A stretch of DNA of 64,000 nucleotides, from assembly GCA_944325555.1 (NCBI GenBank), contig CALVAN010000007.1, positions 26,879 through 90,878 of the forward strand, in the 5' to 3' direction. The stretch is from Candidatus Gastranaerophilales bacterium (GTDB lineage Bacteria; Cyanobacteriota; Vampirovibrionia; Gastranaerophilales; Gastranaerophilaceae). Of the stretch, positions 45,438 to 53,069 are shown one piece after another (the stretch's first letter is position 1; each line of letters begins with the position of its first letter). Made by a program: the position numbers and the translations under genes. Under the pieces are notes generated by a model. It did no database searches. It saw nothing but the letters and a program-made list of their open reading frames with translations, and was not told the DNA's origin.

Positions 45438-45460
45438 TTATTAGGAATTATTCTTAATAA
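45438..45460. promoter_or_regulatory. 23-bp palindrome at the rubrerythrin start site
   Basis: Half-sites TTATTAGGAAT and ATTCTTAATAA around a central T form an inverted repeat with one mismatch, covering the expected transcription start. Such AT-rich palindromes overlapping +1 are typical of Fur/PerR-family operators, but the match to a PerR box is only loose. Confidence 0.5.
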
Positions 45461-45519
45461 CAATCTTAAGAAAATCCCGTTAGTTAATAGTAAGGTATGA
45501 AAAAAGAAAGAAGGAAATT

Positions 45520-46071
45520 ATGGCAAAATTTGTATGCTCAGTATGCGGATATGTTCATGAAGGAGATTCTGCTCCCGAAAAATGTCCTTTATGCGGTGCA
45601 ACTGCTGATAAATTTAATAAAGTTGAAGAAGGCGCTGGCGCAATTGGCTGGGCTGACGAACACAGAATCGGCGTAGGTGCTGATGTTGACGCTGAAGTTA
45701 AACAAGGTTTAAAAGACCACTTTATGGGTGAATGCACAGAAGTAGGAATGTACCTTGCAATGAGCAGACAGGCTGACAGAGAAGGCTACCCGGAAGTTGC
45801 AGAAGCTTACAAAAGAATAGCTTTTGAAGAAGCAGAACATGCTGCTAAATTTGCAGAACTGTTGGGTGAAGTTGTTACTAACTCAACTAAAAAGAACCTC
45901 GAAATGCGTGTAGAAGCAGAATCTGGTGCTTGTGCAGCTAAAAAAGCAATTGCGGCAAGAGCAAAACAGCTCAATCTCGATGCAATCCATGACACAGTAC
46001 ATGAGATGTGCAAAGATGAAGCTCGTCACGGTCAGGCATTCCAAGGATTGTTGAAAAGATATTTCGGGTAA
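45520..46071 (+). CDS. Reverse rubrerythrin (peroxide-reducing, non-haem diiron protein)
   Basis: 183 aa. The rubredoxin-like domain comes first ([10 protein letters not shown]6 and C9; KCPLCG, C22 and C25), followed by a four-helix diiron domain with [20 protein letters not shown] and [11 protein letters not shown]. This N-to-C order is the 'reverse' rubrerythrin/NADH peroxidase arrangement of anaerobes. It reduces hydrogen peroxide using electrons relayed through the rubredoxin centre. GAAGGAAATT before the ATG, a strong promoter and a terminator make it a well expressed single gene. Confidence 0.93.
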   Translation: MAKFVCSVCGYVHEGDSAPEKCPLCGATADKFNKVEEGAGAIGWADEHRIGVGADVDAEVKQGLKDHFMGECTEVGMYLAMSRQADREGYPEVAEAYKRIAFEEAEHAAKFAELLGEVVTNSTKKNLEMRVEAESGACAAKKAIAARAKQLNLDAIHDTVHEMCKDEARHGQAFQGLLKRYFG

Positions 46072-46090
46072 TTTTTATAATCGATAAGCC

Positions 46091-46123
46091 AAAAAGCTTT
46101 CCCTTTTTCGGGAAAGCTTTTTT
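46091..46123 (+). terminator. Intrinsic terminator after rubrerythrin
   Basis: AAAAGCTTTCCC - TTTTTC - GGGAAAGCTTTT with T6, 20 bases after the stop. Confidence 0.9.
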
Positions 46124-46150
46124 ATATGAAGAATATACCTCAGCAAAACA

Positions 46151-46184
46151 AAAGCGCCCGAAATAACTTTTCCGGACGCTTTAT
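46151..46184 (-). terminator. Intrinsic terminator after HU
   Basis: On the minus strand AAAGCGTCCGG ... TCGGGCGCTTT then TGTTTTG; one G-T pair in the stem. It lies 17 bases after the HU stop and converges with the rubrerythrin terminator. Confidence 0.75.
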
Positions 46185-46200
46185 TAAACAGTTTAAATAA

Positions 46201-46491
46201 CTATTTTTTGCAAGCTTTGCAATCAACAGCTTCTTTGAATTTTTTACCAGCAGAGAAAGCAGGAACTGTTTTTGCTGCAATTTTAATTTCTTTACCAGTT
46301 TGAGGATTGCGGCCTGTTCTAGCTGCTCTTTTTCTAGCTTCAAAAGTACCAAAGCCAACTAATGTAACTTTTTTACCTTTAGCAACTGTTTTTTCAATTG
46401 TTTCCATCAAAGCATTAACAACTTCAGCTGCTTCTTTTTGAGTAACTTTAGCTTTTTTAGATACTTCTTGTACTAATTCTTCTTTGTTCAT
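46201..46491 (-). CDS. hup: HU-family histone-like DNA-binding protein
   Basis: 96 aa. NKEELVQEVSKKAKVTQKEAAEVVNALME, VTLVGFGTFEARKRAARTGRNPQTGKEI and the closing PAFSAGKKFKEAV match HU throughout. There is a short Cys-containing tail (VDCKACKK), which is unusual for HU. It packs and bends DNA as a dimer. AAGAAAAGGGGTTTACC precedes the ATG. Confidence 0.95.
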   Translation of the reverse strand: MNKEELVQEVSKKAKVTQKEAAEVVNALMETIEKTVAKGKKVTLVGFGTFEARKRAARTGRNPQTGKEIKIAAKTVPAFSAGKKFKEAVDCKACKK

Positions 46492-46670
46492 AATGGTAAA
46501 CCCCTTTTCTTAAAATGTACAATTCTTATTATATAGAATTCCTAAATTATAGCAAGTACTTTTTTTCCTCTATTTGTTGGTTTTTTTTATTTTTCATGTG
46601 TTATAAAGCCTTTACTTTAGGTGAAAAAACAAATAGAATATATGTATTGTTAGGAATATAGAGGAAATTA

Positions 46671-47393
46671 ATGAAAAACAAATTCGCTTTTTCGCTTGCA
46701 GAAGCACTAATTACACTTTTAATAGTCTGCATAATAGCAATTGTATCCGCACCTATGATTACCAAAAAGGCAAAACGTTCAATGCGTACGGAATTCTGGC
46801 AAAAAGATTCTTATGCGGATTCTGCTGTTTCCGTAAGAAACGGGTATGATGTAAGATTTGGAACTGAATCAGAAAAAGAAAAAAATCAAAGTATTGTAGT
46901 TATAGGAACTTTGTATTTTAAAGACAGAAATGGAAAAGTCATCGGCTGGATATCAGAGGATGGTTCTAATTCTTTCACAACGACATGTCCGTCAGTTGGT
47001 GCAGCAGGAACGGGGGTTGACCAGCAAACCATTAATCAACTTATGCAAATGGTCAGACAGCTTTATTCCATGCTCGGTCAGCAAAGAGGGGCTACAGCTT
47101 CCGGAAGTTATTCCGGCGGCTCCTACGGCTCTTCCGGATATTCTTCAGGCAGAACATCTTCAAAACGAATTCAGCCTAAAAAGATTCAGCCTAAAAAGAT
47201 TCAGCCAAAAAAAATTCAAGCGCCAAGTGCTCCGAGCGTACCAAGTTTCGGCGGGTATAAAAACACTTCAGGAATATCCCCCGATGCTATGAATATGGAT
47301 CCTTCTCAGATGCAATCGGCTTTGCAGGGAATGGATCAGGGCGAATTGCAGCAGATGATGAATCAACTTATGCAGATGTTCCCTGCCCAATAA
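46671..47393 (+). CDS. Prepilin-like protein with KKIQP repeats
   Basis: 240 aa. The N-terminus FAFSLAEALITLLIVCIIAIV is a class-III-like prepilin signal with hydrophobic helix, with Ser in place of Thr/Met at the second mature position. The body (40-~110) is pilin-like (WQKDSYADSAV ... GTLYFKDRNGKVIGW). A Gly/Ser-rich segment and a tandem basic repeat, KRIQPKKIQPKKIQPKKIQ (about 165-183, from a 15-bp DNA repeat at 47167-47215), follow, then a Met/Gln-rich tail. Likely a minor pilin or pseudopilin exported by a type II/IV assembly machine elsewhere. The next gene carries the same PKKIQP motif. Confidence 0.8.
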   Translation: MKNKFAFSLAEALITLLIVCIIAIVSAPMITKKAKRSMRTEFWQKDSYADSAVSVRNGYDVRFGTESEKEKNQSIVVIGTLYFKDRNGKVIGWISEDGSNSFTTTCPSVGAAGTGVDQQTINQLMQMVRQLYSMLGQQRGATASGSYSGGSYGSSGYSSGRTSSKRIQPKKIQPKKIQPKKIQAPSAPSVPSFGGYKNTSGISPDAMNMDPSQMQSALQGMDQGELQQMMNQLMQMFPAQ

Positions 47394-47490
47394 AAAGCAA
47401 TCGTTTGTAAGGCCAAAATATACTGTGCTTTACAATACGGAGCAAAGAAAATAAAATAAAGATACTATCGCTTTAGTTGAGGTATTTTGG

Positions 47491-47796
47491 ATGCAAACAA
47501 TCAGGACTTTTTTAAATTTTACAACTGTTGCAGCTATATCTGCTTTTTTTCTTGCAGCATCGAACTCTTACAGTGCATTTGCAGTTAATGTACCAAAAAA
47601 GATACAGCCAAGAAGGGTTCAATCGGCTCCGACTTTGCGTTCAACTTCTGTCAGTGCAAGCGGTCCAAATGTTCCGCAAAAAGTGAGAGAAGCCCCGAAA
47701 CAAACACCTGAAGAATATCAGGAGCAGCTGGATGAGGCAGAGCGTTTGAGAATATTAAGAGAATATTGGGAAATTATGTATCCGGAAAAACAATAA
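47491..47796 (+). CDS. Small exported protein with PKKIQP motif
   Basis: 101 aa, no family known. A signal peptide (1-~31, ending SAFA) is followed by VNVPKKIQPRRVQSAP, echoing the repeat of the upstream prepilin, and a charged C-terminal helix (TPEEYQEQLDEAERLRILREYW). Acts in the periplasm or outside. The shared motif and adjacency suggest the two proteins bind a common partner (inference). Confidence 0.7.
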   Translation: MQTIRTFLNFTTVAAISAFFLAASNSYSAFAVNVPKKIQPRRVQSAPTLRSTSVSASGPNVPQKVREAPKQTPEEYQEQLDEAERLRILREYWEIMYPEKQ

Positions 47797-47854
47797 AACG
47801 ATATGTTGCGGAATTAAAATTCCGATAGTCTGATTTTAATAAGGAAGATAAAAA

Positions 47855-48307
47855 ATGATAAAACCATGGAATGAATATTTTTTAGAAATAGCCAAAACCT
47901 GTGCAACCCGTTCAAATTGTTTCAGAGCAAAGGTGGGGGCTGTTATAGTCGGTGAGGATAAAAAGATTAAGGCAACGGGATATAACGGCACTCCTTCAAA
48001 AGTTATTTCGTGTTACGAACTTGGAAAGTGCTACAGAATAGAAAATAATATTCCTTCCGGCACAAGGTACGAAACCTGCCGCAGCATTCATGCCGAACAA
48101 AATGCAATTATTCAGGCGGGGCAAGACAGATGCCAGGGTGCTACAATGTACATATACGGGCACAATTTTATCTGTATTTTGTGTAAAAGATTCATTGTGC
48201 AGGCGGGTATAAAAGATGTTTACCTGCAAAAGGATGAAAATTCCGACATAGTATATGTTACTGTTGATGATATAAGAAAAGAACTCGACGAACAGCGTGC
48301 TGTTTAA
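47855..48307 (+). CDS. dCMP deaminase family protein
   Basis: 150 aa. Zinc deaminase: HAEQNAII (His and catalytic Glu) and CILCKRF (two Cys ligands), with KVGAVIVGEDKKIKATGYNGTP at the N-terminus as in dCMP deaminase/ComEB. Converts dCMP to dUMP for dTTP synthesis. AAGGAAGATAAAA precedes the ATG. First of a closely spaced set with def, fmt and aroH. Confidence 0.88.
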   Translation: MIKPWNEYFLEIAKTCATRSNCFRAKVGAVIVGEDKKIKATGYNGTPSKVISCYELGKCYRIENNIPSGTRYETCRSIHAEQNAIIQAGQDRCQGATMYIYGHNFICILCKRFIVQAGIKDVYLQKDENSDIVYVTVDDIRKELDEQRAV

Positions 48308-48334
48308 TAATTCTTTGAGCAAAAGAGGAACAAA

Positions 48335-48958
48335 ATGTCTATAAAAAAAATAGTAAAATACGGTGATGCAACGTTAAGAAGACCATCTAAAGAGGTTTCC
48401 AAAATATCAAAAAAGATACAGATACTTGTACATGATCTTCTTGATACAATGTATGCAAAAAACGGAGTTGGGCTTGCAGCTCCTCAAATCGGTGAAAACC
48501 TCAGAGTCTTTGTAATAGACGTGTCTACTGGCAATCAGCCTTTGCACCCGATTGTGTTTATTAACCCTAAAATAATCAAAAAAAGCGGTGCTTGCAGCAG
48601 TTATGAAGGCTGTTTGAGCTTTCCTGACGCATATACAGATGTCAAAAGATACGCAAACGTTATGGTTAAGGCACTTGATATCCACGGAAAACCCTTTACA
48701 ATCGAGGGCAAAGACGGCAGTCTGTTAGCAAGAGCAATTCAGCACGAATTTGACCACCTTGACGGTATCTTGTTTATTGACCATTGCAGAAGCACCTTCG
48801 AAGCAAACAGAGTGCTTACGGAAAAAGGTCTTGAACCTGTTGAAGAGGATAAACTCTTAAGCGAACCGGAAATAGAAAAAGAACTTGAATCTATCCCGTC
48901 AAACCCGGGAGAAACGGTTCTTGCCAGCGGTGAAAAGAAACCGGAAGACGAGGCATAG
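48335..48958 (+). CDS. def: Peptide deformylase
   Basis: 207 aa. All three motifs: GVGLAAPQIG, EGCLSFP and QHEFDHLDG (metal-binding Cys and two His, catalytic Glu). Removes the N-formyl group from new proteins. The C-terminal ~40 residues are an acidic tail (EEDKLLSEPEIEKELE) longer than usual. fmt follows 12 bases later. Confidence 0.95.
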   Translation: MSIKKIVKYGDATLRRPSKEVSKISKKIQILVHDLLDTMYAKNGVGLAAPQIGENLRVFVIDVSTGNQPLHPIVFINPKIIKKSGACSSYEGCLSFPDAYTDVKRYANVMVKALDIHGKPFTIEGKDGSLLARAIQHEFDHLDGILFIDHCRSTFEANRVLTEKGLEPVEEDKLLSEPEIEKELESIPSNPGETVLASGEKKPEDEA

Positions 48959-48970
48959 GGAGAATAATCA

Positions 48971-49933
48971 GTGATAAATATCGTTTATATGGCTACCCCG
49001 GAGATTGCGGTTAACTGCCTGCAAAAACTGCTCAATTTCAATGACATAAACATTCAGGCTGTTGTTACACAACCCGACAGACCTTGCGGCAGAGGCAACA
49101 AAATTACCCCGCCGCCTGTTAAAGAGTTTGCATTGGCGCACGATATCGAGGTATTGCAAACTGATGCTTTAAAAAACGATGAACAGCTGAAAGATAAATT
49201 GAGAAAGCTTGAGCCCGACTTTTTTATAACTTTTGCCTTCGGACAGCTTTTGACTCAGGAAATTCTTGATATTCCAAAAATTTCCACAATCAACCTGCAT
49301 GCTTCGCTGCTTCCTCAATACAGAGGTGCAAATCCGATTCAGCGAGCAATATATGACGGACAAACAGAAACCGGTATTACCACAATGCTGACAGTGCTTG
49401 CTCTTGATGCCGGTGATATCTGCCTTCAGGAAAAAATAAAAATCACGCCGGATATGACGGATGCGCAGCTTATGCAAATAATAAGCGATAAAGCTCCGTT
49501 TATTATGTATCCGACAATAAAACAGCTGTACAACAAGGTGCTTACACCTCAAAAACAGGATGAGTCGCTTGTGACAATAGCCAAAAAGTTCAAAAAAGAA
49601 GATTCTGTTATGGATTGGGCTAAAACTGCCCAACAGTTGCACAATCAAGTGCGTTCCATGACAACATGGCCTGTTGCCAGCACGACAATTGACGGCAAAA
49701 ACGTCAAAATTTTAAAAACATCTGTGCTCGAAAATGATTCCAAAAACATAGACTACGGTGTTGTTTCTGAAATCACAAAAGACGGCATTGCAGTAAAAGC
49801 CAAACAGGGTACACTGCTTATACAAGAACTTAAACCCGAGGGAAAAGCAAAAATGGATGCCTTTTCTTGGACAAACGGAGCTAAAATTAAATCAGGAATG
49901 AAAGTCGGAGAAGAATGTATTCAAGAGGTATAA
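48971..49933 (+). CDS. fmt: Methionyl-tRNA formyltransferase
   Basis: 320 aa, GTG start (GGGAGAATAATCA upstream). NIVYMATPEIAVNCLQKLL, VVTQPDRPCGRGNKITPPPVK, and NLHASLLPQYRGANPIQRAI (catalytic N and H) followed by GITTMLTVLALDAGDI mark the formyltransferase domain. The C-terminal OB-like domain follows (VRSMTTWPVA...). Formylates initiator Met-tRNA. The usual def-fmt pair. aroH starts inside its last codons. Confidence 0.95.
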   Translation: MINIVYMATPEIAVNCLQKLLNFNDINIQAVVTQPDRPCGRGNKITPPPVKEFALAHDIEVLQTDALKNDEQLKDKLRKLEPDFFITFAFGQLLTQEILDIPKISTINLHASLLPQYRGANPIQRAIYDGQTETGITTMLTVLALDAGDICLQEKIKITPDMTDAQLMQIISDKAPFIMYPTIKQLYNKVLTPQKQDESLVTIAKKFKKEDSVMDWAKTAQQLHNQVRSMTTWPVASTTIDGKNVKILKTSVLENDSKNIDYGVVSEITKDGIAVKAKQGTLLIQELKPEGKAKMDAFSWTNGAKIKSGMKVGEECIQEV

Positions 49934-50283
49934 GAGGAGCAATAACTGTTGCTGCAGACACACCGCAAGAGATAGAAAAAGCAACAGTAGAACTTTATGC
50001 AAAAATAGAAGAGCTAAATGAGTTAAAATCACAGGATATATCTCATATAATATTTTCAATGACAAATGATTTAAAAAGTGCATATCCGGCTAAGTTTTTA
50101 AGACAACATTTTAAAATAGCTGATGTACCTTTAATGTGCTTATCTGAATTAAATATAGAAGGAAGTCTTAAAAATTGCATAAGGCTGCTGGTTGTTGTGA
50201 ATACAGACAAAACACAGGCAGAAATAAAACATGTTTATCTTGGCGATGCAAAAATACTCAGACCTGATATATCAACAAAATGA
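49915..50283 (+). CDS. aroH: Chorismate mutase, AroH type
   Basis: 122 aa, the size of the monofunctional AroH trimer subunit. SRGIRGAITVAADTPQEI, SHIIFSMTNDLKSAYPAKFLRQ, PLMCLSELNIEGSLKNCIRLLVVV give the family pattern, including active-site Arg residues in RGIRG and CIRLL. Makes prephenate for Phe/Tyr synthesis. It overlaps fmt by 19 bases. Confidence 0.92.
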   Translation: MYSRGIRGAITVAADTPQEIEKATVELYAKIEELNELKSQDISHIIFSMTNDLKSAYPAKFLRQHFKIADVPLMCLSELNIEGSLKNCIRLLVVVNTDKTQAEIKHVYLGDAKILRPDISTK

Positions 50284-50321
50284 ATTTTCAAACTGTATGC
50301 TAAAGTAAAGCAAGACAAAAC

Positions 50322-51065
50322 TTATTTGGTAAGTACCTGATTTATTTTTTCTTTATAGAAACCAACAATGTCAATAATCGCATGCAGCGTAAGTGCAGTG
50401 ATTTCAACTTCTTGTTTCCATTTATTGTATGAACATTTGGTTGGAAAAACAACAAGCGGATCGCTCGGGAATATCCTGCAAATATCCGGACGGTTTTCAT
50501 AATCCGTACACAATCCGTCTTTGCCTAATTTTGGACAGTAATAAAAATAAAGCTCATCACCGTCAAAAGTTTTTTCCAATAATTCTATATAGTCGGGAAA
50601 AAGCTTGCGTGGTTCTTCTTTTGTGTTATATGGCACAAAAACAGAAACGAAATCCTGAGCAAATTTATCTCCGTTTTTGGCTTTTTCTTTTAACTGTTCA
50701 TAAGAATATTCTGAACTAGCAAGCCTGCAGCAGGATCCGCAGCACTCACATGAAAAGCTATCACGCCTTAAATCTATAGCTTTAATTTTTTCCAAGACCT
50801 CTTTGGAAATTTGATTTTCCAGCTTATCAAGTGCAGCTTCTTGCCAGAAACGATATCTGCAGTGATTAGGGAATTTGTCAAAAATAGTTATATTGTTAAA
50901 ATCAATTGCACAATCTTTCGTGCAATGATTGCATAAAGATGCATTTTTTAAAGACAATAACTGCTTGTCTATTGCAATTTGAGCTTTTTTAAAAAGTTCC
51001 CTGTAAATTTTTTGGGTATTAATTATTTCTTTTTGTAAGTTATTCATCTCAATAATATAGCACAT
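50322..51065 (-). CDS. YkgJ-type cysteine-cluster protein
   Basis: 247 aa. Cys pattern of the Zn/Fe-chelating YkgJ family (PF03692): CECCGSCCRLAS near residue 107, then YYCPKLGKDGLCTDYENRPDICRIFP near 180-205 and a last C in FPTKCSYN. An extra N-terminal Cys set (CNHCTKDC ... HCRYRF) may hold a second metal. The molecular role of the family is not settled. The start at 51065 is uncertain; an ATG at 51047 also fits. It is divergent from mutL. Confidence 0.85.
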   Translation of the reverse strand: MCYIIEMNNLQKEIINTQKIYRELFKKAQIAIDKQLLSLKNASLCNHCTKDCAIDFNNITIFDKFPNHCRYRFWQEAALDKLENQISKEVLEKIKAIDLRRDSFSCECCGSCCRLASSEYSYEQLKEKAKNGDKFAQDFVSVFVPYNTKEEPRKLFPDYIELLEKTFDGDELYFYYCPKLGKDGLCTDYENRPDICRIFPSDPLVVFPTKCSYNKWKQEVEITALTLHAIIDIVGFYKEKINQVLTK

Positions 51066-51133
51066 TCATAAAAATTGATATAGAATAAAATTTATAAAAT
51101 GTCGGAGAGGAATTTAATTTTAAAGTTGGGGAT

Positions 51134-52945
51134 ATGAAAAGAATACAACAGTTATCAAGACAGCTAATAAACCAGATTGCAGCTGGCGAAGTTATTGAAA
51201 GACCTGCATCCGTAGTAAAAGAGCTTGTAGAAAACTCAATTGACGCAGGGGCAACAAAAATTGAAATTGAAGTAAGCAAGGACTGCCTATCAATAAGAGT
51301 GTCGGACAACGGCTCCGGCATACATCCCGACGACATAGAGCTAGCGTTTTCCAAGCATGCCACAAGCAAAATCGCAAACTCTGAGGATTTGTTTGACATA
51401 CATACAATGGGATTCAGAGGCGAAGCGCTTGCTAGTATTATTTCCATAGCAAAAGTAATTTGTACAACAAGGACAAAGGATTTTGAAACAGGAACCCGTG
51501 TGGAATGCGAAGAATCCAATGTGAAATCGACCCCCTGCGGCTGTGCCGTCGGCACAACAATGGAGATTAACGACCTCTTTTACAACACTCCTGTAAGGCA
51601 AAAGTTTTTAAAATCAGAAAAGGTTGAAGTGTCTTATATTGCTGAAATTTTACAAAGTATAGCAATAGCAAATCCGGATGTTTCAATAGCTCTTATTTAC
51701 GACGGAAAAACTCCGGTGAAAACTTCCGGCAGCGGAGATTTGCTCTGTGTACTGACGGAAATTTATTCAAACTCAATAGCTAGCGAACTAAAAAAAATAA
51801 ATAAAGCCGATGAATTGTCACATTTATACATTACCGGTTTCTGTTCCACACCCGAATTTACTCGTTCTACCAAAAAATCTATCTATACCTTTGTAAACAA
51901 CAGGGTCGTTAAGTGCCCGCTCATTTTAAGAGCTATTGATACCGCTTACAAAAATATGCTGCCGTCTGGCAAATACCCTTTTGTATGCTTAAATCTTGAA
52001 TTGCCCGCTTGTGATGTCGATGTTAATGTACATCCAACAAAACGAGAAGTAAGATACAAAAATCCTAACCAGATATTTAACTTTGTTTACAGCGCAATAC
52101 TAGGCGCATTATCTGTTGTTGCGACTCCTGCAGCACCCTCGCATAGTGAAAACAATGTTTTGCCTTTCGGAAATTATTCATCTTTCAGGTCAGAAGAAAG
52201 TTCTGAATTAAAATCAGATGACAACACTGATGATGATACCGTTTATGTTTCTCAAGAAAGTTTCGATAAAATAAAAGAAAAACAATACACATACGCTCAA
52301 AAGCCTCAATATCAGATTCCGTCTTATGAAATGAAGATTAAACAAATGGATTTGGATATACAATCTTCAGCCGTTGTTGAAGAAACCTTTAACATAATAG
52401 GTCAGTACAGAAACACCTATATTTTGTTTGAAGAAAATGGAGAGCTTAAAATAGTGGATCAGCATATTGCTGATGAACGCTATATTTTTGAAAAGTTGCA
52501 GGAAAATCTAAAAACAGAAAATATAGCTTCACAGCTTTTGTTAATTTCTGATGTTCTGCCGCTTGAATCACAGGATGTGGAACTCATTATGGAATATTCA
52601 GAAAAACTGCAAAAATTCGGATACAAAATAGAAAAAGTTTCCGATACAGAGGTTATCTTTAAAAAAATTCCACAGGTGATAGCACACGTAAAAGTTAACG
52701 ATATTCTCGCAGATATATTGGAAAATCTTCACGGCGATTTGAACAATCTTGAAGAAAAAATGCTTGTCACAATGTCTTGCAAAGCCGCAGTAAAAGCAGG
52801 TGCAGAACTTAACCTGTGGCAGATGGAAGAACTAATAAAAAAATGGAAAACAACAAAAATGCCATACACCTGCCCGCATGGAAGACCAATTTTGCATACC
52901 TTCAGCGAAAAAGAAATTGCAGCTTTTTTCCATAGAAATGTTTAA
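51134..52945 (+). CDS. mutL: DNA mismatch repair protein MutL (endonuclease type)
   Basis: 603 aa. GHKL ATPase: AAGEVIERPASVVKELVENSIDAGA, VSDNGSGI, HATSKI and GFRGEALASI. Linker ~330-420 is poorly conserved. C-terminal domain: DQHIADERYIFE, which is the DQHA-x2-E-x4-E nickase motif with Ile for Ala, plus SCKAAVKAG and CPHGRP, the remaining metal motifs. So this MutL should nick DNA, as in organisms without MutH. GGGGATATG upstream gives an atypically short ribosome site. Confidence 0.95.
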   Translation: MKRIQQLSRQLINQIAAGEVIERPASVVKELVENSIDAGATKIEIEVSKDCLSIRVSDNGSGIHPDDIELAFSKHATSKIANSEDLFDIHTMGFRGEALASIISIAKVICTTRTKDFETGTRVECEESNVKSTPCGCAVGTTMEINDLFYNTPVRQKFLKSEKVEVSYIAEILQSIAIANPDVSIALIYDGKTPVKTSGSGDLLCVLTEIYSNSIASELKKINKADELSHLYITGFCSTPEFTRSTKKSIYTFVNNRVVKCPLILRAIDTAYKNMLPSGKYPFVCLNLELPACDVDVNVHPTKREVRYKNPNQIFNFVYSAILGALSVVATPAAPSHSENNVLPFGNYSSFRSEESSELKSDDNTDDDTVYVSQESFDKIKEKQYTYAQKPQYQIPSYEMKIKQMDLDIQSSAVVEETFNIIGQYRNTYILFEENGELKIVDQHIADERYIFEKLQENLKTENIASQLLLISDVLPLESQDVELIMEYSEKLQKFGYKIEKVSDTEVIFKKIPQVIAHVKVNDILADILENLHGDLNNLEEKMLVTMSCKAAVKAGAELNLWQMEELIKKWKTTKMPYTCPHGRPILHTFSEKEIAAFFHRNV

Positions 52946-53069
52946 AGAACAAAGCAGACATACTTAGTAAAAAAGAGCATAAAAAGTTCAAAATCTCCTA
53001 AAGTTTTTCAAAAACAAAAAATTGAAACAGCAATCCCATTGTGGAATAATATCGTCAGGGATAAAAATT

